Assembly (NCBI RefSeq): GCF_020497125.1
Contig: NC_059084.1
Location: 3,561,501 to 3,625,500, forward strand
Reading direction: 5' to 3'
DNA length: 64,000 bases
Source: Mauremys mutica
Lineage: Eukaryota > Chordata > Testudines > Geoemydidae
Made by a program: the position numbers and the translations under genes. This document shows, piece after piece, positions 1 through 14,071 of this stretch; positions within the stretch are counted from its first letter, which is position 1, and every line of letters begins with the position of its first letter. Under the pieces are notes generated by a model, which made no database searches, was not told the DNA's origin, and was given only the letters and a program-made list of their open reading frames with translations.

Positions 1-539
1 AGTTCCATTGACTTTCAATGGGACTTAGGCACTTTTGAACATTTTGCCCCTTGTACCACGCGTGTAAGAAGTTTAGTTGTCTCCAAAGCATGCGTAAGCA
101 GAAAATTAGCCACCAGTTGTCCCCTTGCTTTATTGTGAGCATGTGATAAGTGTCCTGTTACCTTCTTGGTCCCTTTTGGCTCCAGGACAATGGCATAACC
201 CAGAAGCAGTCCATTTGGGATTACTGACGTGTACTGCAGTCTCTTGCATTCTCAGTCAGTATCTGTTAATGGACCATAATTGGCACTAATGAAGAAATAT
301 GTTAATGTTCTGATTATTAATTCAGGCTACGCTTTAATGTAATTTGAGTTATCTGCATTATCGTATGCTGAACTATCTGCATTAATAGAACATCGAATTC
401 ACCAGGCTCAAAGCTGTTATCAAGACGCTCAGTAAATGAATGGCTGAATAATGACAATACTTTGCACTAATGTAGTGCTTTTCATTTGTGGATCTCAAAG
501 AACGTGAAAAGCCAGGAAGCCTCACACCATGACTGTGAT

Positions 540-672
540 AGGTGTTATCACAGTTGTAAAGGTGGGTAATAAAAGGCACAGGAGGTGTAAGTGATTTGCT
601 TACGGTCATATAGCAAATCAATAGAACAGAACCCAGGAGTCCCTATCCCCAGCCTCCTACACAAACCACTAA
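540..672 (-). mobile_element. tRNA-derived SINE, decayed, minus strand
   Basis: Read on the minus strand, the segment runs from a tRNA-like head ('agtggtttgtg', then 'gggactcctgggttct') into a body of the type 'gaccgtaagcaaatcactta' and 'ctcctgtgcctttt'. This order is that of the tRNA-derived SINEs common in cryptodiran turtles (Cry-type). The copy carries many substitutions, so it is old. Family naming is from memory; boundaries are good to about 15 bp. Confidence 0.6.
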
Positions 673-832
673 CGGTTAAGTCACTCTCTCTCCTTGTTAA
701 CCTCTCGGGACGTGTCATTAGAAACAGGAATATGAGATACCCTGTTACTTTATTAGCCTCTCTCCTAGTCATGCAAATAGAACTGGTCAGAGAAAACTCA
801 GCTAATGCCAATATCAATGCAAAACTGTCATA

Positions 833-1143
833 ACCGGGTCGGCAACTTTCAGCAGTGCTGTGTCGAGTCTTCATTTAGTCACTCTGATTTAAGGTTTCGC
901 GTGCCAGTCATACATTTCAATGTTTTTAGAAGGTCTCTTTCTAGAAGTCTATAATATAGAACTAAACTATTGTTGTATGTAAAGTAACTAAGGTTTTTAA
1001 AATGTTTAAGAAGCTTCATTTAAAATTAAATTAAAATGCAGAGCCCCCCGGACCGGTGGCCAGGACCCGGGCAGTGTGAGTGCCACTGAAAATCAGCTCG
1101 CGTGCCGCCTTTGGCACACACGTGCCATAGGTGCCTACCCCTG
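833..1143. mobile_element. Non-autonomous hAT element with near 8-bp target duplication
   Basis: The left end reads 'accgggtcggcaac' and the right end 'ggtgcctacccctg', which are inverted relatives of the hAT-type end CAGGGGTCGGCAACC. Flanks 'ctgtcata' (825-832) and 'ctgcaata' (1144-1151) match at 6 of 8 positions, as expected for a hAT 8-bp target duplication that has drifted. The interior is AT-rich on the left and has a GC-rich block at about 1038-1130 that I recognise as frequent in turtle genomes. It encodes no protein. Confidence 0.75.
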
Positions 1144-2838
1144 CTGCAATACAACAGGAAGAGAAAGCTCAATACAGCACGAAAACAAAACCGATTTTTA
1201 ACAGCCTAATTTAAAGAGCTCTCGGTCTGGAAGATTGAAATGCTGAAGGTCTTGGCTCTGCATGGAAAGCAAAGAAGGAAAAGGGAAGGGGAGCACCAAA
1301 GAGGAGGGGCTGGTATGGAAAGGAAGGACGGAGAAAAAGACAAATATGCCACTTGTCAATAACCGCAACATGTTCAGCTCCTCACCGCAGGGCCGTTAAC
1401 AACATCAGGCTCCCCAGTGCCCCACTTCTATCCAAGTGCCCAGTGGGACCGGACGCTTGGCATCACACAAAAGCCTGAGGAAGGTTTCCAGCAGCACATG
1501 GAAAGAAGACAGCAACGTGCCCTATTTTCTAGCCAGGAAAATCCCCGTGCCCAAGGCAAGGCCTGGGGATGAGGGGAGGGAGACACATACTTGGGGGCTT
1601 GGGAAAGTGGTGCTTGACAGAGCGGCCTGAAGCAGGATGGCTGGCTTTTTCCTTGCCTAGAAGCCCAGCATTCTGCAAGCAGTGCGGGGCCTTCAGTCAG
1701 GTTTGCATTCGACAGGGCTGTGGCACAGCCTCTCACTGGGGCATGCGGTCGAGCCTTGGATCTGAACACCCCCCGGTCTCAGACTGGCCCCACACATCCA
1801 GCCATTCCTGCTTTATCCCAATCCCGAGTTAGTCTAGCCAGCCCCGCATTCTACATTCTGCTTGGATTAATGGGGCTCAACTCTGCCTCCTCCCTTTACC
1901 GGGTTAAGTCGAGACAGAAGGGCCAAATTCACACCTGGTGTTTCCAGATACCTCTTGACTTCACTGGCGCTTCACCTGCTTAAACCAGGTGTAGACACAG
2001 CCTGGAGATTCATATTTTCCCTGTTCACTATCGAGCCAGAGTTTTCCGCATTAATAGCTTTTCTCTGTCTGATCCAGCACTGAAAACATCATTGATCTCT
2101 AAACTGAAACAAATGTCTGGCACCAGGGAACTGGCTCTGATTTGTTCCTACGTTAGCTATGGCATTCCGTGACATCAGCTCCTATATATTGATTTCTACC
2201 AAGATGATTTAAAACGCCTTGTAGAATGCAAGAGCGGTGAATTAAACCCCTGGCTATCTGGTATTGGATTTCAGAGAGGAGATCAGAAAAGGAGCCCTCT
2301 GTGCCATCTGGAGAAGCCGGGCACCACCTTACACATCTGATAATATTTATCACACAGGCGTTTCAAACCTGATGTGACAAATTCCAGAAGCGATTAACAG
2401 ACTATGAAATCAGAGCATTTGCCTGATAGTTAAGCTACTGGATCAGGCACAATGCACCGAACATAATCCCCACACCCTCCACAGCCAGAAGACAGGGGAT
2501 TTCATGACACCCCATGCAGCTGTAACTCCTCTGGACAAACTGCAGGCTACAGTCACCAGTCATCAGGCAGCCAGAGACCTCCCCCGTGAACATAACTCAC
2601 CCAGCACTGTAAGAAGTACTCCACACAGAGCTTAGCTGCGCTCTGCTCAGAAACGGAGAAGTGACCGATAAAAATAGAACAGAAGAAAAGGAGAGAGAGA
2701 AACAACATAGGATAAAAGCAAAGGAGGGAACACAAGGAAGGGAAAAGGTAAAGAAAGGAGGAGGAAAAGCAGAGTTATAAATATCTACCATATTTTATAT
2801 ATGTACGCAATACCCACACTATAATGTGTGTATATACT

Positions 2839-2875
2839 CACACACACACAATGATACACACACATCCTGGAGAGA
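2839..2875. repeat. CA microsatellite
   Basis: An interrupted (CA)n tract, broken by 'atgata' in the middle. It is embedded in AT-rich DNA and preceded by a TG/TA-rich stretch. Confidence 0.8.
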
Positions 2876-4111
2876 TAGATCCTTGCATTAATGGAATTTT
2901 AATAGATATAATACAATTTAACTTCCTGCTTGCAGCTACCTATAATTAAGTTAAATATGCACCTTTGGGGCTGAATTCTTCCCTACTTGGTCTCTGATCA
3001 AAAGCGGATTTTTTTTTAAGTTCATGCAAAATCCCTTCAGCCATTTCTGAGGACATTGTGTGCCAGATTATAAATAAAGCAACAAATGTACAGTGTATTT
3101 AACTAACGAACAGAATGAAAAACGGGAAGCGAAGGCTGTTCCTGTAGGTGGTCATTTCAGAATCAGATTTTCTATATATTCACCTACTGGATTGATAAGC
3201 AGTGTGATGCAACATAATTAGTGGGTAAGAAGGGCTGCAAGGTCCTCAGATGAAAGGTGTGAAAGATATGAAGATAATTATTTTTGTTAATAATTATTAT
3301 TGGCAATCTAATGTTAACATACCTTGCACTTTATACAACACAGAGTACGCTTACCTCAGCCCGGTTACACCAGTTTTTCCTCTCGAAAAGATCGATCATT
3401 CTGGATGTTTTCAGGACCTTATAAACATTTCTAATATTTCCCCTCCCCTCTCATTTGCATCCATTTTGTCTTTAAAAATGACCTGAAAAATGTCTTTTGT
3501 GCATGTTTTATTTTACCAAATAAAACAAAAACAAAACACCAACCCTTAAAACAGAAATGCTGCACAATTCTACAGCAATGGTCAATGGACAATGGCCCGT
3601 TACTTCCACTACTGCTACTTCAGAGTTTGGTGCTACTGCTGTAGAATACTAGTCTTTTTTTAAGGGAATTATAAAAAAAAGGAAATAGGTGTTGTCCTTA
3701 ACCTCCATGTGCACTTTCTAGTTTATTTTGAAATTTGATTTGTTTCAGCATAAGTAATTCTGTCCCTTCTTGAAAGATAGAAGATGTGGTATCTGAACTG
3801 AAATGAAGTACAGGAAAGACATTTACACAGATAGCCTGGGTAGGCGACAGACAGCTATAGGGATGAAAAAAATATCTGGGGACAAGGAGCCTCATCTGCA
3901 TGTCGTTAAATAATTTAGCAATTGATAAGAGGTACTTGGCACTAGAAACCAACCAGGGGTTTTAAGCAAATCAAGTCCCTTTTTAATGACAGAATCACTA
4001 TCCAAGCTGCAGCCTCTGCATCATTATTAGAAGTTGAAATGCAAGGAAAGGAAAAGCAAACCTGAAAGCAAAGAATTAAACTCCAAAAAGTGTTGGATTC
4101 AGGGAAGTGCA

Positions 4112-4163
4112 TCACACACACCCGTACAGACCGACAGACACACACATATACACACACACACAG
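4112..4163. repeat. CA microsatellite
   Basis: An interrupted (CA)n/(ACAG)n tract. The translations around it on both strands are artefacts of this simple repeat. Confidence 0.85.
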
Positions 4164-4699
4164 CTGGTGTCTTACCTGTGTGTTCCTCCCAGTCCCTGCA
4201 GAGCTCCCCACCCCAGGCAGAGTTTGGGTGGAAAGTGGATTCTGGGAGCTGCAGGCTCCCTTGGAAAGTTGAGAGTCTCAGCAGATTCTGTCCCCCTCCT
4301 TTCCTCGGCTTTAGGAGAATCTGGTCATCAGTCAATGGGGAGTGGGGGAGGAAACTGCTCCCTTTTTGCAGCTGTAGCTTTTGGCTTTGTAGCCCCGACG
4401 GCACCGAGGACGGGCGAGCTCTGCGTGTTCCTCTTTGGAATTACAGCCCTACTCTTTCCATCCCCTCTTTTTATTGACACGGAGCCTCCTCCTGTCACTG
4501 AGCCCCAGCTCAGCACAAGCTCTCCAGAGCCAATGGGGGGAGACGGAAGCTGTGAATAATCAGTCACAGACTCCTCTCCACCGCCCTGAGACGGGCCCCC
4601 AGTGATCCCCAGGCCCTTTGAACAGTAACTCCTGGGAACGCGCACGAGGCATCTGCTCAAGGCAAGAGTGTGCAAAAGGGAGCATGAAGGAGGAGGGTA

Positions 4700-4755
4700 A
4701 ACACACACACACAAGACACACACGCAAGACACACACACACGCAGACACACACACG
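4700..4755. repeat. CA microsatellite
   Basis: A (CA)n tract interrupted by 'agacac' and 'gcaagac' units. It is the third CA tract in this 5-kb interval. Confidence 0.85.
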
Positions 4756-6387
4756 CTACTGAATGTCGTTTACATTTGCAAATCTCCAAGTCTAACTCAC
4801 TCCAGCCTGCTGAGCGCCTGCCCTGCCAAGTGGCTCTCCCAGTGACACTGCTGGGCTGTGGGCTTGCTGTGGGATATCACGATAAGCCAGAGGATGCGCC
4901 AGACCCAGAGACGAGCCCTTCCCAAGCAGCCTGGGACTTAGGGTGAAAGTCACCAGCTGCAACATAAACGGACAGACTCCGCTCGTAGGCTGGCAATGGA
5001 GCGAGGTGCTTCTCACCTCTGGTAGCTGATTCAAATCCAGCCCAGACTGGTAGTCACCTGAAAGTCACCCACCTGCTGACCATCTGACAGCCTGTGTGAG
5101 ATGAGATTGGTGGATCTCAGTCCAGCTGCCAGGGAATAGATGAAACTCACTATGAACACACAGTAGCTGGCAAAGAGGCCCAGGACTGAATACACCCTGG
5201 GGACTAAACTGCCATCCCCACCCACCCCCGGACAGGGCCCCTTGGGATCAGAGGGGAGGCCACTCTGGCAGGAGGCAGCACACGGAGATGGCACTGCCAC
5301 TGCCCTGCTTGGTCCTGTCCTGTGGCTCGATAAAGGAATTCAGCCTCCAGGCCTGTTGATCTCTCACCAGCACTAAATTCAAACATCACCCGTAAAGAGT
5401 CAAAACCAGTGAAGCTGCCACCTGCCCTCACCTGTTTTCCAACTGTCAGAAAGCCTTCGTCGGCTCGGTAACGTCTTTGAGATGGAGTCAAGCTCCCAGA
5501 GCTATGGACGAGACAAAGAGAGAATGCGCAGTCACATGGACTCCGGGGAAAGGCCTGGCCCAACTAACTGGATGTGTATTTCCAAATATTAAACCCTGGG
5601 ATACAGGGCCTTTAGCATTCAGATTCCCGCCCACCCCCCTGTCCCCACTCTCACTCCCCCCTCTACCACCACCCAGGCACCCTCCTGCGGCTGAGACATC
5701 TGTCACAAGGCCAGGAGACCTCACAGGCCCTCCCCCAAATTTACCTCTACTGGCGACTATGCCAAGACACCTATGTTCTCCAGCTGCTTCTTCTCAGAAA
5801 AGAGCCGGAGAGGAGCCAGCCAGGGACTAGTGTGTCTGAAGGCAAAGGGATTCAGCAGCCACAGGGGCTCTCCTCGGTTGCTTCAGTTCTCTCCTCCCTC
5901 CCTGTTTTGTACAGCCAGCAGTCCCTTACCTTGACCTTCCGACGCTGGATACGGAACAAGCCTCTTCACTGGTTCGAAAGCTTCCACCTGCGCTTGCTAT
6001 TGAAATGCAGGTTTTTATTCACAGCCAGGGGTTGGCTGTACTTTCCCCCTGCTGCACACTCCACCTCCTCTTTCCCTGCACATTGAGCTATTGATAATTA
6101 CCTTGGGAAGAGACAAAGAGATGGGAATACCATTAACACAGAGGAGGGGAGTGGGAGGCAGCCGGACAAGGGAGAGACAGAAATGTGCCCAGATTCTATT
6201 TCCCACCCTGATGCTGATTCAGTAGGGCCCAGACTGGCATCAGGGCATTTTTAAACATCTGCCAACCCTCAATGCCGGTGCACAAGCTAAGATTTGAGTG
6301 TACAAGCCTTGAATTGCACACGTGCATCGGGGGTTAAGCTGGAGAAAACTGGGCATGGACTAAAGTACATTGTGGAAAATCTGGGCC

Positions 6388-6510
6388 TGCAGGCAAGTCA
6401 CCCAAACCCTCTGTGCCTCAGTTTTCCCATCTGTAAAATGGGGGTTCAATTTATCTGAGAGGGGTCATTCATCATGTAAGAGCATTAGGTGAAAGAAGCT
6501 ACACAAGGGG
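6388..6510 (+). mobile_element. SINE body fragment lacking its tRNA head
   Basis: The segment has the order 'caagtcac', 'ctctgtgcctcagttttccc', 'atctgtaaaatggggg', typical of the body of turtle tRNA-derived SINEs. No A or B box precedes it, so this is a 5'-truncated copy. Confidence 0.65.
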
Positions 6511-9500
6511 CATTTCTTATTGGTAGAGCTCCTTATTGCCATGTTTCATCCCAAGCAGCAAATGTAGCCACAAAAACAGACTGAGCAGAGGTTATAGCGC
6601 TGATCAATGTGCCTGGGGGTCACCCTTTACCTCGTCCTCTTTCAGACAAGGGTGAAAAAACTCCCAGAAATTTACTCCCCGTCTTTCCCGCTCTTTCTTC
6701 CCAGTAAGTCTGAAATGAAAGAAACCAGCAGGGACCAGCGAGCAGGAGACACCTGACTGGAGTGATGCTCAAGAGGTTATGATTCTGCATCTCCTTTGCA
6801 CCAGCATGGACGCCTGGGCACAAACAGAAAAAGCTCTTCCCTCTCTCCCTCCCTCCCCCCCAGTAAAGTTTATGCCTTAGAAACAAGAGAGGTTCTGACA
6901 TGGTTACTGCACGTGATGCCTTTCAAATATTAGTGATAATCCGGGATCTGAAGAACGTACTATTTTTACCATATCTCTCTCCAGAGGGATGTTTCCCAGC
7001 AACCCTCCCTTCCCCTTAGCTTGAAAATTGCCTTGCTGGATACTTGAAGTTCATTCCTGTGAATAAAGAGCTGGATTGAATTAGCAGGTAAATCTTAGTT
7101 CTCTACAAAAGCCTCAGGAGTCCATTTGGTAAGGATGGAAAGGTGCCCATGAGATACAAGAAACATTCAGCTTTTAATAAAAGTACTTTAAATCCCGATC
7201 CTTTCAAAGGGCTTCTTACTGGGACGTGCACAAAACTACAGTGATTTTGCACCTAACTGGCCAAGCCTATTGCATACACAAACGCCACATTTTCACATAA
7301 AGATGGGAAGTTGTGCACAGTTGTCAGCTTGTTAGGTGCACAATAACCCAACTGTTGTTTACATGTGACCTTTGCTCATGCTAATTTTGCAGATATACAG
7401 CTTGCAGGCCCTCTGAAAATCCAGCCCCAATTCAGGGCAGGTTACATGGAACACCTGTGTAATCACACGGGGTGAAAATCACTCCTGTCCAGAGGATCGA
7501 CATAAGGCCCACGTACCACCTACGTTCTGCTTGAGTTGGAGCATGGGCTCTTCTGCTGACCCTTTGCACGGGGTAAATTTCACCCTATGTTACTAGCCAC
7601 TGAATTCCAAGATAATTCAACGTGACTAGTTTTATTCCAAAGGTGGCATGAGGAAGGGGAAGGCCATGGGACACTGCACTTTGAGACAGGACTTTTGTGT
7701 TCAGGACCTTTGCTCGCCAGACCAAGAGTGGAAATGGAGGGGCAGCAGCAAGTTCTACCTTTCCATCAGATGCTTCCAGTCACAGAAGGCTGGTGCCCTC
7801 ACATCAATACTCTGTAAAGAGTTATTACAAAGCATTGTGCATTTCCATAAACCGTCCTCAGGGACAGATGAGGGGTTTCATTTATCCACTGGACAGACAA
7901 CCACCACTCTCCATTTGACAGCTCTGGCCACGGAGTTTGAAAGAGAAGTTCCCCAACCTACCCGAAGGAGCAGAGATTCCAGCTTGCTGCTCACATCTGA
8001 CTGACTAACGTGTGCTGCCGTTAACAGATAAGAGACTTGTCATGGGAGGGCACGCTACCAAGGGGCTGGAGTCACCATCTTAACTCAGCCCATTCTTCTG
8101 CTTGGCTTTGCACACATGGACTCAGGCACCGGTGTAGTAAAAAGCAGCTGCAAACCACAAACACCCCTGGCTAGCTGGTTAAGATCACAGCTATCCTCAG
8201 AGAGATTTAACCCTTGCCATTAGGCACAATGGGTATGATTCAAAGGCCACTGAGGGCAAGCCAAAGTCTCCCGTTAACTTCAGTGGGTTTTGGGTGAGGC
8301 TCTACGTGGGCATAATGCTTAATACTGGAAAACATTCTCCATACACAGAAAACTGTCATTTCTAGCAACTTATTCTCCCAAGTTAAGCCCCCAGATGTTT
8401 AAAACCCGGGCTCCCTTTTTTATAACCTGTAATTATATGGACCCGTTAGATGTCATGTTAGTGTCTGATCACCTCTAAGTGCCATCAGCCGCGTTCCCAT
8501 AACAGTGCCTGCGCAGCTGTAAGGCCTGACTGGAAACAGAACCTGCCTCAGCCTTCCACGCTGCACCAGCTATTGTGAGAGCTGAAATGGCTGTCAGCTA
8601 CATTGTTACCTGACTGTAAGGCACCACTTAATCAAACATTGATCTGACATCTGTTGTGCCCACACAACTGCAAGTGCAAAACTAGAAGCCAGGGGTTTTT
8701 TTGGTTTGTTTTTGTTTTTAAATCTGTCCCCTAACGTATGACATATTGAATGCACGCATGCTGTGTGGAATTCATAAACAAGGACGAGAGGGAGAGAAGA
8801 GCTGCCTGCTCCCTATTAACCCTGCTTATCTTTAGAGACTCCCGTGCTGTGACCGATGGCGTAGCTCAGAATTCACAGAGAATCCTGGACGTCAGATGGA
8901 ATTCAGCCCCCAAAGGGCACCTGAAAGTCCTCGCTGCTGCTTTGCTTTGAACCAGTTCAGTTGCACCATAGAAAAACCTGCTTTGGGAGACCAAGCACCA
9001 GGCTTGGGTTATTCACCCTAAGATTAAAGTACTTGGTAATAAGATTTCTTAATAAGAGTTTGTTTCCTTTGGCTAGAGGGGAAAGTTAAATTGCTTCTCT
9101 TCCTAGAGCAGAGGGAGTTTATTATTACTCTCAATTTATACTGCAGATTCTCTCTCTCATCTTCAGCCTTTGCTGTAGCTAGTGTTGAGAGTCCTCTCGT
9201 CTCGCATTGCTGGGTTCCCTTCCATCTCCCACAGCCTGACTTCCACTAACACTGTCAGTTCACTGACCATCTGGTGCCAGCTCAGCTGCTCAGGCCAGGG
9301 AGCATGTAGCTACAGGGTCCTCAGCAGAGTCAGGGAAATGACAAAAAAGAAAACCCACTCACCAGTAAGTGTAATTAATATTCATCTGTCTCTTCCTAAT
9401 GGGAGACTGTCTCTGACTCATGCTGACATTTTGCTGGGACAATGGTAATTAAGCACCTGGGTAAAGGAGACAAATGTGCAGTAATAGAAAAGTTAAGTTT

Positions 9501-9634
9501 TCTTAACTAGAGCAGTTAAAAGCTGGTTAGGAGGGAGGAGGGATTAGCATGAGTCGCAGGCTAGTGGAAAAACAAGTGGGAGTTAATTTCAGCTAATGTC
9601 ACACAGCTCCTCTCTTTACAATTCTAGCCCCTCT

Positions 9635-11640
9635 TCACCAGGGCCAACCAGCAGCTGCTTGAAACCCCCTGAATTTTGGTAGCAGCTTGCAGAGCACCCT
9701 GGAACTTTCCAAATTTCCTTGAATGAAATCAGCTTCTTCCTGAGTCCCCCTTTTTGATGGCCTGGATGATCCGCCTGGAACAGGAAGCGTCACCTTTGGT
9801 AAATCTCCAGGGAATACCACGTAACCATTCAGACAACATGCTCCAACCAGCACCAACTCCGCCATACAAGCCACAGGAGGTGGACACCGAGGACTACAAA
9901 ATACTAGGAGCAGCAGAACATTATATTGGAAGAAGCATGTTGTATCCGTGGCAGCACCAGCTGAGCAGAGTGAGCAGATGCAATACCTACCAGGAAACAG
10001 GGAGGGTGCAAGTCTGGGAAGAACATGGTGGAGCTGTTTCATTGTTATCAGTTCACTTAAAATCCAGCAAAGTCCGACTACCTGCTTCTCAGGTCTACCA
10101 GGATAGATCACAGTGCACTGGTATTTATGGGGCTGTCCCTAAAGGCTTAATGGCATCTAGATAGACATTCAGCAAGGTGCTTCTAGCCCCCTCTGGCCCT
10201 CTCCTGCTACTGCATCTTATGGGTTCACTGTGTGCATGACCACAGGCTGTCCCCAGGCAGATGAAAACCCCAGAGCCAGCACTGAGTCCCCGACAGGAGC
10301 AGGTAACTCACTGCCCAGGGGCCATGCAATAGCAACCACCATGCCCAACTGGGCAGCAATTCTTGGCAGTGTAGCCATCAGAATGGAGGTACTGCTGCAA
10401 TCTGCAGGCAAGCAAAGTGGCACTGCTGCTCGCTGGAGCTGATTATAGAACGTATTGGTCTTCAATAGACCAGCTGTTTCCCAAAGTTTGTTGAACAGTC
10501 CTGATGGAACCACAATAGGTACATAAAGCTGCAGCCCTTGGAGACTGGATGGCTCAAAGGCTTGGTCATGGGGATATGGCATCTCTGGAGTGCCGGTTTT
10601 CTTCCAGTCCACCCGGAATGTGACCGAGAGTTAGCACCATCTGACCACACATGAGGTCAGTGCTGAATGGAAAATGAGTTTTATTTTTCTCAGTCTTGTT
10701 CCTACATCATTAAAAAAAATCCTCAAAATGACAACTGGCCCTACATTGCTGCTTTATTGGCAGTCTCAACAAATAGATGGAAGAGGAAAGTTGGTTATAA
10801 CCAGTGAGCTCCTCTCAACATGCATGAGACCCAGAGGTCATAGAAATAAACAGCCCTTCAGAAGATCTTTAAATATCAGCTCAGGAAGGCTGTGTGCCAA
10901 GCTCCTTCCTCTTTCACTTCACCAAAGCCCCTGGCCTTTGTACCCGGCTTCCCAGCTTAGACCTGCAGTGCAGCAGGGCAAGGATTCACTCCCTACTTCC
11001 ACTCAACCTTTAAGCACCATGGACATCAAAATGTTCCTGACGAGGGCAGAGAGCCTGGAGCTGGGAAGGAACAGAACAGGGCAGAAGGGAGGGGAGGTTA
11101 AAGAAATCACCCGGGAGTCAGTAGGAGAAGCCCACATCCAGGTTTGGAAGGAGGCTGAGGATTTTCTCCAGGGGACAGGCAGAGACCAGCACACTGTGGA
11201 GAGGTGTAGGAAAGTGACAACCACCCAGCATATGGGTACCCATTGACTGGCATCAGTCTCATGCCCGGCTACCTCCCATGCTATACCAGTGGTGGCCAAT
11301 CATACCGAGAGGAGAATAAGGCCTGTACCATGGAGAGCACGTAAAGACCACCTCTGGATCAATATTCAAGTGGAGGCAATGCCATTCTCGCATACCAGAG
11401 ACGAGCCAGAGCTTCTGACAGTGGGGATCATATAGGGAGAATGAGACAATGGCAGAGAGGCCTGCTAGCAACCAAGTGGTTCAGTCCCAAACGTGAGAAA
11501 AGAATTCATACAGCTCCTACAATGCTGTCTGCCACTGGAGAGCAGAGCAGCCACACCTCAGCCTGCTGGGAAGGGGCTCGAGCAACGGAGAACTCTCAGG
11601 ACCAAGGCATATCCCACCCTCCAGGTACGATCGGCCAATG
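9635..11640. other. Unexplained block of medium-length open frames
   Basis: Several open frames of 60-190 codons lie here on both strands: minus-strand 9635-10111 and 10217-10612, plus-strand 9754-10164 and 10674-11246. The overlap of long frames on both strands over the same DNA argues that at least half are chance. I recognise no conserved motif in any of them, and no terminal inverted repeats or target duplications mark a transposon. It could be a decayed coding relic or simply GC-balanced DNA with few stops. Confidence 0.2.
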
Positions 11641-13791
11641 AGAGTTCATGCTGGTGAGTGATGTTTGGAGAGCTCTGGTGGTGGCAGAGTTTTGGTGGAA
11701 CCCGGCAGAGCTGGGATTAGCTCCCAGCTGCTCCTGCAGTGCCAGTTAAACACAGTTTAATTCCATCTTCAGCGTGGTTGTTTTCCCCAGTAACTTTCAC
11801 TCTAACTACAAGATCTGCTTGGGGAGGGATGGCAACTGGGATTTCTTTTTTAAGCAACGCTACTCTGGCTAGTCAGAACAAAACATTTGTGAGTTTGGTG
11901 TCCATCATTCCCACTGTTCACCTCCCACCAGCCAGCCCGATTCCAGCAGCTACTGTCCAAATAGCTCATTTTTCAGCAGGCCAGTTGCCCTGCTTCTTGA
12001 GGCCTCTTTCAGGAGAAACCAGGCAACACTCTTCTAGTGGAAGAAGGAAACTCCTCCGTCTGGCAGTAAGGCGGTGGGTGCCGGGGAGCAGTGAGGGTCT
12101 GGAGATATTGGGCTGTTTTGTCACCTGAGATCCCATCAGCCAAATATTCCTTTTTACAATTAAATCCAGTGACTAACTGGACCAGAACAACAGCAGGGAA
12201 AATGAAACAAGCTAGCACAGTGAGAGGCTCTTGCTTTGTACGCCGCCTCGAAGCCTCCACCCCAGCACTAGTGGAAGCTTTTTGGACTCTGCTGGTTCAG
12301 AATATTCCAGGCCTATAAATGTGCAGTAACTACACGGTCAGGGCAGTTCTTAGTATTCTGTGAACCCCTCGGGCAACCCGGGCTGCAAGGGGTAATTGGC
12401 CCACAGTAAAAACTAAATACAGATCCAAAAGGAAAAAAATCACTGCATTGCAGAATGGGGATGGAGCCAGCAGGGGGAGCTGCATGCTGAGGTTTTTCTA
12501 ATGTCTCTGGGAGAATGGAGCCATCAAGCATCTTTAGTGGTACCTCCCTCCACCTTCCCCACTGCAGTGACCATCAGTGTCCTTTGGGTCACGCTGAGCT
12601 TGGCCTGTGAGCCTCCCAGCCATAATGTTCCCGAAGTCACAAAAAGTTACCCAACCTGAATAGAAGCTTTAGACAAAGAAATCACTGGTTAATCACTGCT
12701 GCTACAACTGTTAATTAAAGTCTGCTTCTCCGATAATTGTAAGAGCTACAAGTTAACAGCAGGCAACCACAACTCTTCAGAAGTCCCACTGGCCTGAGCT
12801 TATGGGATTGAATAGAAAAGGAGAAATTTCCTACTGAGGTCTGAGGTAATTCGATAGCAGGGATATAAATTCTCTATTAATCGCTATATGGCTGCAATAA
12901 AATTCTGTTGCATTGTGGAGCAGAAGGGAGATAGTGCTCTGGTTTTAAAAGCAATTTCTAAAGAACTCTGTTGGTTTCAATCTTATTACATTCTACACTT
13001 TTCCCAGAAAAGGCCTGTGCTAAGTAGCTTGTTCACCCCTCATTCTCCCTGAGCAGATGCAACCTGCTGCCCTATTAGGACACCGCTAGGTGTGAAGCCG
13101 GATTTCATCAGTGAGTGGAGGAAGAAGGGGGACAGAGGTAAAGGATAGGATAGGGTACAAAGGGAAGTCCCTGGCAGTCTTCTTAGTACAGGGACCTGGA
13201 CCAAATATCCATTTGCAGCAGCATCCCTTGTTGCTATGAACGGAAGGTTTCAGGATTCCACCCAGCCCAGCCCAGAAGCCTCACTGCACTGGCCATTTAG
13301 AAATGATTGTTGTTTACAAACCAGAATAAAATCCAATGGTGTGAAACATCTGGGCGTGAGGCCAACTCACTTCAAAGAGAACCTTACTCCCTGGGATTCC
13401 GCTGCCAGCGATTCCCAATGCGCTACAGGGAGGCACCCCTTAAGTCACCCCATCAGCGACAGCAGTGAGTCAGGGGTGCACAAATCTTCACAACCACCAG
13501 TTTGGGGCAGCGGGAAAAGGCCCAACTACTAACTCGCAGCCTGGCATCAGCTGCACTGACATTTGCAAAGTGCTTTGAGATCCTCAGATGAATTCCTGTC
13601 CCATCTGTTTTTATTGCGGTAGTATCAGATGGCCACAACCAGGTTCAGCACTCACTGTGCCAGGCAGAATAAAGTCAGTCCCTGCCCCCGAAACAGCTTG
13701 CAATTTCAGCATGTGATGAGAGGCAACGGGTGGAGAAAACCCACGAGAGAGAATGGAGGGCAGGTCACAGCGAAATGAAGGCATTTGGTAC

Positions 13792-14071
13792 CAGGGCCGG
13801 CTCCAGCTTTTTTGTCGCCCCAAGTGGCAGTGCGAAAAAATATATATATATAAAGCCCATTGGCGGCAGTTCAATGGCGCCACTTCATTCTTCAGCGGCA
13901 ATTTGGCGGCGGGACCTTCACTCCCTCTCTTCCTTTTCACTGGCACTTCAGCAGCAGCTCAAAGAGGAAGAGAGGGACTGAGGGACCCACCGCCGAATTG
14001 CCGCCAAAGACCCGGATGTGCCGCCCCTTTCCATTGGCTGCCCCAAGCACCTGCTTCCTTAGCCGGCCCTC
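13792..14071. mobile_element. Non-autonomous hAT element with perfect 8-bp target duplication
   Basis: The ends 'cagggccggctccagc' and 'agccggccctc' are inverted repeats apart from the last base. They are flanked by identical 8-bp direct repeats 'tttggtac' at 13784-13791 and 14072-14079, the target-site signature of the hAT superfamily. The 280-bp interior includes complementary arms ('ccctctcttcctttt' and 'aagaggaagagaggg') that can fold into a hairpin, and a short TA tract (about 13838-13851). No transposase is encoded. The intact duplication suggests a fairly recent insertion. Confidence 0.88.
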
